Source: Fidelibacterota bacterium UBA1611 (lineage in GTDB: Bacteria; Fidelibacterota; Marinisomatia; Marinisomatales; UBA1611). Taken from it: a stretch of 11,198 nt of DNA. The notes under the pieces were generated by a model. The model searched no databases, was not told where the DNA came from, and saw nothing but the letters and a program-made list of their open reading frames with translations. The translations under genes and the position numbers were made by a program. Shown one piece after another: positions 7,499-11,198 of this stretch (positions are counted from its first letter, which is position 1; every line of letters begins with the position of its first letter). The DNA is taken from assembly GCA_002321855.1 (NCBI GenBank), contig DCMX01000155.1, positions 1 to 11,198 of the forward strand. Reading direction: 5' to 3'.

Positions 7499-8056
7499 AT
7501 GAAAAACCTTTTTTTTATCGCCGTAGCTGTAATTTTTCATGCTATTCCAGTGTATGGACAAGTCCAAGGAATACAGGAGATAAAGGTATCCGAACCGATA
7601 ATCGGGTCAACCACACTAGTCTATGAAGACTCTGATGACCACATCAGGTTTTTAGGTATCGAAATTAAAGACCATACAGTGCTTTGTCAGATTCTAATTG
7701 CTCTATTTTTAGCAATTGCCTTTCTTCAATCCGGATTTGATAAAATAATCGATCGCCAAGGGAATTTAGATTTCTTTGATAAACATTTTGAAAGATCTCT
7801 GCTTAAGCCTTTCACATCTATAGCACTTTCAATACTGACATTGATGGAGATTTGTGGAGGGTTATTGTGTGTGTTCGGTGTAATCTATGTTTTGAAGACG
7901 AATGACACCATTTATATCTTTTACGGATTATTAGTTATTGCCTTTACTATTCTATTGCTTTTTTTTGGTCAACGTGTTAGTAAAGACTATATTGGTGCTG
8001 CAGATTTGGTTCCCTATTTCATATTAACTATGATTGCCATCATGAGCATGGATTAA
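7499..8056 (+). CDS. DoxX-like integral membrane protein with N-terminal signal segment
   Basis: This 185-residue protein has a hydrophobic N-terminus (about 3-20, ending IPVYGQ) that looks like a signal peptide or first anchor. A polar, acidic stretch of about 40 residues (21-59) follows, then four membrane segments at about 61-79, 106-131, 137-157 and 168-184. The segment FLQSGFDKIIDRQGN and the later GQRVSKDYIGAADLVPYF match the style of DoxX-like proteins of Bacteroidota. DoxX proteins have been linked to oxidative or thiol stress and to quinone-related redox, but most members have no known function and none is claimed here. The gene lies 10 nt after the acyltransferase gene and 15 nt before the peptidase gene, so it belongs to the same transcription unit. 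Confidence 0.75.
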   Translation: MKNLFFIAVAVIFHAIPVYGQVQGIQEIKVSEPIIGSTTLVYEDSDDHIRFLGIEIKDHTVLCQILIALFLAIAFLQSGFDKIIDRQGNLDFFDKHFERSLLKPFTSIALSILTLMEICGGLLCVFGVIYVLKTNDTIYIFYGLLVIAFTILLLFFGQRVSKDYIGAADLVPYFILTMIAIMSMD

Positions 8057-8057
8057 A

Positions 8058-8064
8058 AAAGGAG
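8058..8064 (+). promoter_or_regulatory. Strong Shine-Dalgarno that fixes a GTG start
   Basis: AAAGGAG sits 7 nt before the GTG at 8072. It begins just after the DoxX stop (8054-8056). It is the clearest ribosome binding site in the long array and supports the GTG over the internal ATG at 8096. Confidence 0.85.
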
Positions 8065-8071
8065 TTTAATT

Positions 8072-9415
8072 GTGCCTAAAACGTTGTCCCATGATATGAT
8101 AAAATTATTTCGTAAAAAAATTGCTCAAGATTCCTCACTAAGATTAGCCCAGAATGCAGCCGTTCGAAATGATATAATAGATTTGGCCATGGACTGGGAA
8201 TATTTTCGGAAAATAGACCATACTTTTTCGGATGTTATCTCTGGTGAAATGGGAGTAACTGATCAAAAATCCAGTGGCCGTTGCTGGGGATTTGCAGGGT
8301 TAAATCTTTTTCGAATCTATCTTGGAAGAAAACATAATCTGAAAGAATTCGAATTTTCACAAAGCTATTTCATGTTCTGGGATAAGTTAGAAAAAACTAA
8401 TTATTTTCTGGAAAATATGATTAAAACCACAAATAAGCCATCAAATAGTAGATTAATAATGCACCTTTTGGATAATCCTATTCAAGATGGTGGCCAATGG
8501 GATATGTGGGTGAATTTAATAAAAAAATATGGGGTATTACCAAAATCTGAAATGCCAGAATCATATCAATCCAGTAAATCATTACGAATGAATCGAATGA
8601 TAACCAGAAAATTACGCGAGTTTGCAAAAGTCATTAGGGAAGCCAAACAAAACCTTGTTTCAAATACAGATTTGAGAGTTATGAAGGCCAGTATGTTAAA
8701 AACAGTCTACCGAATGCTCACTATTCATCTTGGGACACCACCAGAATCATTTGCGTGGCAGATTCGAAATAAAAAAAATGAATTTCATAGATTTGAAAAC
8801 CTTACACCAATACAGTTTTTCAATGAACATGTAAGGCTCAACCTTGATGAATATATTTGCCTTATTAATTGCCCTATGCCCGATAAAGCCTATAATGAAA
8901 TCTATACTGTGGAATATCTAGGTAATGTAATAGAAGGCCAATCCATTAGGTACTTGAATGTTGAAACTTCTGTAATGAAAAAGGCTGGTGTGAAATCAAT
9001 CCAAAATAATGATCCGGTTTGGTTTGGTTGTGATGTTAGTAAATATTTTCATCGAACATTAGGCATTATGGATATGGAATTGTTTAACTATGAACTATTT
9101 TATGGAACAAATTTTGATTTAGATAAGGCAGACCGTCTGGAATATGGGGATAGTCAAATGACCCATGCCATGCTTATTACCGGTGTTGATTTGGATTCGA
9201 AAAATAGACCTATAAAATGGCGTGTAGAAAATAGTTGGGGGAATAAGAATGGTGATAAAGGTTACCATATTATGTCAGATTCATGGTTTGACGAGTATAA
9301 TTATGAAATTGTCGTACATAAGAGTTATCTCCCCGATGATTTGGCCAAAATCTATGAAACAAAAAAACCTGTTAAGCTTCCACCTTGGGATCCTATGGGA
9401 GCCTTAGCAAGATAG
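8072..9415 (+). CDS. pepC: C1B cysteine aminopeptidase (PepC / bleomycin hydrolase family)
   Basis: A 447-residue papain-fold peptidase of family C1B, a group that forms self-compartmentalised cytoplasmic hexamers and trims N-terminal residues from peptides. The oxyanion Gln65 and catalytic Cys71 lie in VTDQKSSGRCWGFAGLN. The catalytic His365 is in MTHAMLITGVD, and Asn387 is in RVENSWGNKNGDKGY. The block QDGGQWDMWVNLIKKYGVLP is also typical. The C-terminus PPWDPMGALAR matches the conserved tail that reaches into the active site in this family. No signal peptide is present, so it should be cytoplasmic. Start: GTG 8072, supported by the AAAGGAG just upstream. It is the last gene of the co-directional array and converges on the kinase gene. 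Confidence 0.95.
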   Translation: MPKTLSHDMIKLFRKKIAQDSSLRLAQNAAVRNDIIDLAMDWEYFRKIDHTFSDVISGEMGVTDQKSSGRCWGFAGLNLFRIYLGRKHNLKEFEFSQSYFMFWDKLEKTNYFLENMIKTTNKPSNSRLIMHLLDNPIQDGGQWDMWVNLIKKYGVLPKSEMPESYQSSKSLRMNRMITRKLREFAKVIREAKQNLVSNTDLRVMKASMLKTVYRMLTIHLGTPPESFAWQIRNKKNEFHRFENLTPIQFFNEHVRLNLDEYICLINCPMPDKAYNEIYTVEYLGNVIEGQSIRYLNVETSVMKKAGVKSIQNNDPVWFGCDVSKYFHRTLGIMDMELFNYELFYGTNFDLDKADRLEYGDSQMTHAMLITGVDLDSKNRPIKWRVENSWGNKNGDKGYHIMSDSWFDEYNYEIVVHKSYLPDDLAKIYETKKPVKLPPWDPMGALAR

Positions 9416-9537
9416 GATAAGACATCTTTTTTGTAAATATATATCAAAACCGATTTAATCCGGATTTATCGATATAGAGTCAAATTCTATTTGGTATTTT
9501 GACTGAGAATTTTTCAGAAACGGATTCACTTGATAGA
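9416..9537. other. Convergent intergenic spacer with two dyads, possible weak terminator
   Basis: This 122-nt spacer lies between the convergent peptidase and kinase genes. It holds a perfect 10-bp palindrome AATCCGGATT (9457-9466) flanked by CGAT and ATCG, and a 7-bp inverted repeat AGTCAAA (9478-9484) / TTTGACT (9498-9504) around a 13-nt loop. A run of five T follows at 9510-9514. The stems are AT-rich, so termination by this route is uncertain. No gene is seen in the spacer. Confidence 0.35.
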
Positions 9538-10956
9538 CTATAAAATCGATTCTATTGTTTCTTGCCAATCTGATAATTTGTTTTCTATTTCAGCTCTATC
9601 ATGTTGTGGACTGAAGGTTTGACTTATTTGATAATCATCATCGTTATCATTTTTGGATCTTAGCAAACGAAACACTCCATATGCAGTTTGATCTTTCATT
9701 GCAGATTGTGTAACAGGAATACCAGTTAGGTCCGCGATAAATTGTAGTAATGGTCGCCTAGCACTGCCCCCGCTGGCGCTCAATGATTTTATTTTTGATT
9801 CCATAATTGGTTTTAATCGATCTATAATATTATTTACCAAAAAACCGATAGATTCCATACCAGCACGAATAATTTTGTTTTTGTCATACTTATCCAGATT
9901 TCGATAGATATCATTAAAACCGCTTTTCCAGTATGGAGCGGCTAAACCAGCAAATCCAGGTACATATATACCATTGGTTGATTGATTTGAACAGAGCTCA
10001 TGCCATTTCATAAAATCATGTGAAATATTTAATTCTGTTTCTAAATGGTGGAATAAAGAATTGCAAGCATTGATTGTGCCCTCTACCACATGTTTTCTTT
10101 GTTTGCCATCGGAAAAAAGGACACTGGATATTAAGCCATTCACTACTATAGGATTTCCACCGGCATTATAAAGAACACTGGCAGATGTGCCAAAATTTGT
10201 AGCAATACTTCCGCGTGATAATCCTTCTTGGCCAATTAAAGCAGCTTGTTGATCACCGATTACACAATCTAATGATAGATTTGTGTCACAAATCGAGCCA
10301 TGATCATATAAAACAGGCCTTAGCAATGGTAACCCCGAGGCTGGTATTTGAAACAGATCCATGCATTTTTTCGACCAGTCAGATGAGTGAATATTAAAAA
10401 AAAGGGTTCGACCAGCGATAGATTCGTCAATGGTAGCTGTTCCGGTCAATGCATGTGTCAGGTATGCACTAAGAGGGCCATAAAATACTTGTGAGGATAA
10501 TACTTTTTTTCTCAATCCAGGGTGTTTTCGTATCATATGCAGAAATTTTGGCCCACCAAAATTTGGACTAAGAGGAGTCCCAGTTTTTTCCCATATCCAG
10601 TCTGAATGATTTGAAAACTCATTTACTATATTTTGGGCGCGATTGTCTTGCCAGCTAAGAGCTTTAGTCATAGGTTCTATTGAATATTTATCCCAAAATA
10701 AAAATGTAGATCGTTGAACAGCTATTCCTACTTTGGTAATGGAGTATTCCCCGTAATCTTTAATAGCATTATGAATAAGTGTTTTACAAATATTCAATAT
10801 TGTTTTTGAATCACATTCAACATGGAACCGAGCTAAACGTTGAAGTCTATGTTTAACTTTTTCAGTATGAATTATGTTACCGTTTTCCTTGAATAAAAAT
10901 GATTTTGTCGATGATGTTCCTTGATCAATAACAAGGTATAATGGATTAGAGGGCAT
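9538..10956 (-). CDS. FGGY-family carbohydrate kinase, glycerol-kinase-like
   Basis: This 472-residue enzyme has the two-lobed ASKHA fold of FGGY kinases, which phosphorylate sugars or polyols with ATP. Visible are the N-terminal phosphate loop VIDQGTSSTKSFLF (Asp11), AVQRSTFLFWDK (79-90), SWQDNRA (101-107), the catalytic-base block GDQQAALIGQ (Asp235), NFGTSASVL (254-262), FAGLAAPYW (335-343) and the C-terminal SASGGSARRPLLQFIADL (393-410). These blocks are closest to glycerol kinase. However, three of the six glycerol contacts known from E. coli GlpK are changed (Glu84 to Ser83, Tyr135 to Asn132, Phe270 to Ser260), so the substrate is probably not plain glycerol. It is somewhat shorter than GlpK (about 500). 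It stands alone on the minus strand with no transporter or dehydrogenase beside it. The ATG at 10956 has no clear Shine-Dalgarno. Confidence 0.88.
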   Translation of the reverse strand: MPSNPLYLVIDQGTSSTKSFLFKENGNIIHTEKVKHRLQRLARFHVECDSKTILNICKTLIHNAIKDYGEYSITKVGIAVQRSTFLFWDKYSIEPMTKALSWQDNRAQNIVNEFSNHSDWIWEKTGTPLSPNFGGPKFLHMIRKHPGLRKKVLSSQVFYGPLSAYLTHALTGTATIDESIAGRTLFFNIHSSDWSKKCMDLFQIPASGLPLLRPVLYDHGSICDTNLSLDCVIGDQQAALIGQEGLSRGSIATNFGTSASVLYNAGGNPIVVNGLISSVLFSDGKQRKHVVEGTINACNSLFHHLETELNISHDFMKWHELCSNQSTNGIYVPGFAGLAAPYWKSGFNDIYRNLDKYDKNKIIRAGMESIGFLVNNIIDRLKPIMESKIKSLSASGGSARRPLLQFIADLTGIPVTQSAMKDQTAYGVFRLLRSKNDNDDDYQISQTFSPQHDRAEIENKLSDWQETIESIL

Positions 10957-10985
10957 GTGAAAAACTAACTGAGATTTTACAAGTG

Positions 10986-10996
10986 TGGCAATGCCA
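10986..10996. promoter_or_regulatory. Small dyad upstream of the kinase gene
   Basis: TGGCA-A-TGCCA is a perfect 5-bp-arm inverted repeat 29 nt upstream of the kinase start, in the divergent intergenic region. It could be an operator half or full site for a regulator of the kinase, but short arms like this also arise by chance. Confidence 0.2.
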
Positions 10997-11096
10997 GTAC
11001 AATCGTTTTATATAATTAAGTTTTAATCAATAAGTTAAATAATCAATATAAAACCCTCGCCAAAAGCCTTTTACCCAGTAAAAAAAACAGATTAAA

Positions 11097-11127
11097 TTGA
11101 CAAGCTATTTGAATATACAATTTTAAT
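11097..11127 (+). promoter_or_regulatory. Possible promoter for the ferredoxin gene
   Basis: TTGACA at 11097-11102 is a perfect -35 hexamer on the plus strand. The best -10 matches downstream are imperfect: TTTAAT at 11122-11127 with 19-nt spacing, or TATACA at 11114-11119 with only 11-nt spacing. The position, 42 nt before the ATG, is right for a promoter, and the opposite gene orientation upstream means one is needed here. Confidence 0.4.
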
Positions 11128-11132
11128 TAAGT

Positions 11133-11137
11133 AGGAG
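11133..11137 (+). promoter_or_regulatory. Shine-Dalgarno of the ferredoxin gene
   Basis: AGGAG lies 6 nt before the ATG at 11144. It fixes the start of the truncated ferredoxin reading frame at the right edge. Confidence 0.8.
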
Positions 11138-11143
11138 CCTTTG

Positions 11144-11198
11144 ATGACTTACATTATTTGTGAGCCTTGTGTTGGTACTTGTGATACAGCTTGTGTTG
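11144..11198 (+). CDS. Ferredoxin, 7Fe/8Fe bacterial type (5' end only)
   Basis: The first 18 codons are visible and read MTYIICEPCVGTCDTACV before the window ends. This matches the N-terminus of small cytoplasmic ferredoxins such as the Thermus 7Fe protein, which starts with ICEPCIGVKDQSCVEVC. Such proteins carry electrons between redox enzymes. Cysteines are at positions 6, 9, 13 and 17. Cys9 and Cys17 match cluster ligands of the family, while Cys13 occupies a place that is usually Lys in these close relatives. The start is supported by a clear Shine-Dalgarno and a -35-like TTGACA. The cluster type cannot be settled because most of the gene lies outside the window. Confidence 0.8.
   Translation, partial: MTYIICEPCVGTCDTACV

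Noticed and set aside
10215..10397. Plus-strand reading frame inside the kinase gene
   Set aside because: It is antisense to conserved FGGY motifs and has no features of its own.
1..11198. Phage, insertion sequence, CRISPR, toxin-antitoxin or other defence system
   Set aside because: I saw no transposase, integrase, direct-repeat array or toxin-antitoxin pair. All genes fit housekeeping or envelope families of similar base composition.

Overview
The window is an 11.2-kb, AT-rich, gene-dense stretch of a bacterial chromosome. Nothing looks mobile: I see no insertion sequence, integrase, CRISPR array, tRNA or rRNA. Envelope traits point to a Gram-negative bacterium: a PorV/PorQ-like outer-membrane barrel with a C-terminal Phe, a predicted lipoprotein, and a DoxX protein of the Bacteroidota type. 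An FCB-group or Marinimicrobia-like lineage would fit, but this is inference from gene style and not a phylogenetic placement.

Layout. Positions 1-791 hold the end of a ribosomal-protein operon: the 3' tail of what is probably rpsF, then rpsR and rplI, closed by a hairpin and T-run terminator at 813-843. From 883 to 9415 eight genes run in the same direction, with overlaps or gaps of at most 37 nt. In order they are priA (replication restart helicase), a PorV/PorQ-like outer-membrane protein, a family I.5-type lipase predicted to be a lipoprotein, a MarR regulator, mutY (adenine glycosylase with a C-terminal Nudix domain), a PlsC-type acyltransferase, a DoxX-like membrane protein and a C1B aminopeptidase. 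A short convergent spacer (9416-9537) separates this array from a minus-strand FGGY kinase (9538-10956). A divergent 187-nt intergenic region follows, and then the first 18 codons of a ferredoxin gene run off the right edge.

How the genes fit together. The long array mixes genome maintenance (priA, mutY) with envelope and lipid functions (barrel, lipase, acyltransferase, DoxX). The barrel and lipase genes overlap and may form an outer-membrane or export pair. The MarR gene has a weak dyad just upstream and could be a local regulator.

I found no clear new multi-gene system. The points most worth a second look are within proteins: an intact Nudix box on MutY; a lipase that keeps its catalytic triad but lacks several metal ligands of its relatives; a glycerol-kinase-like enzyme with altered sugar-pocket residues; DEEQ in place of DEEH in PriA; an added N-terminal exported segment on the DoxX protein; and an extra cysteine in the ferredoxin.
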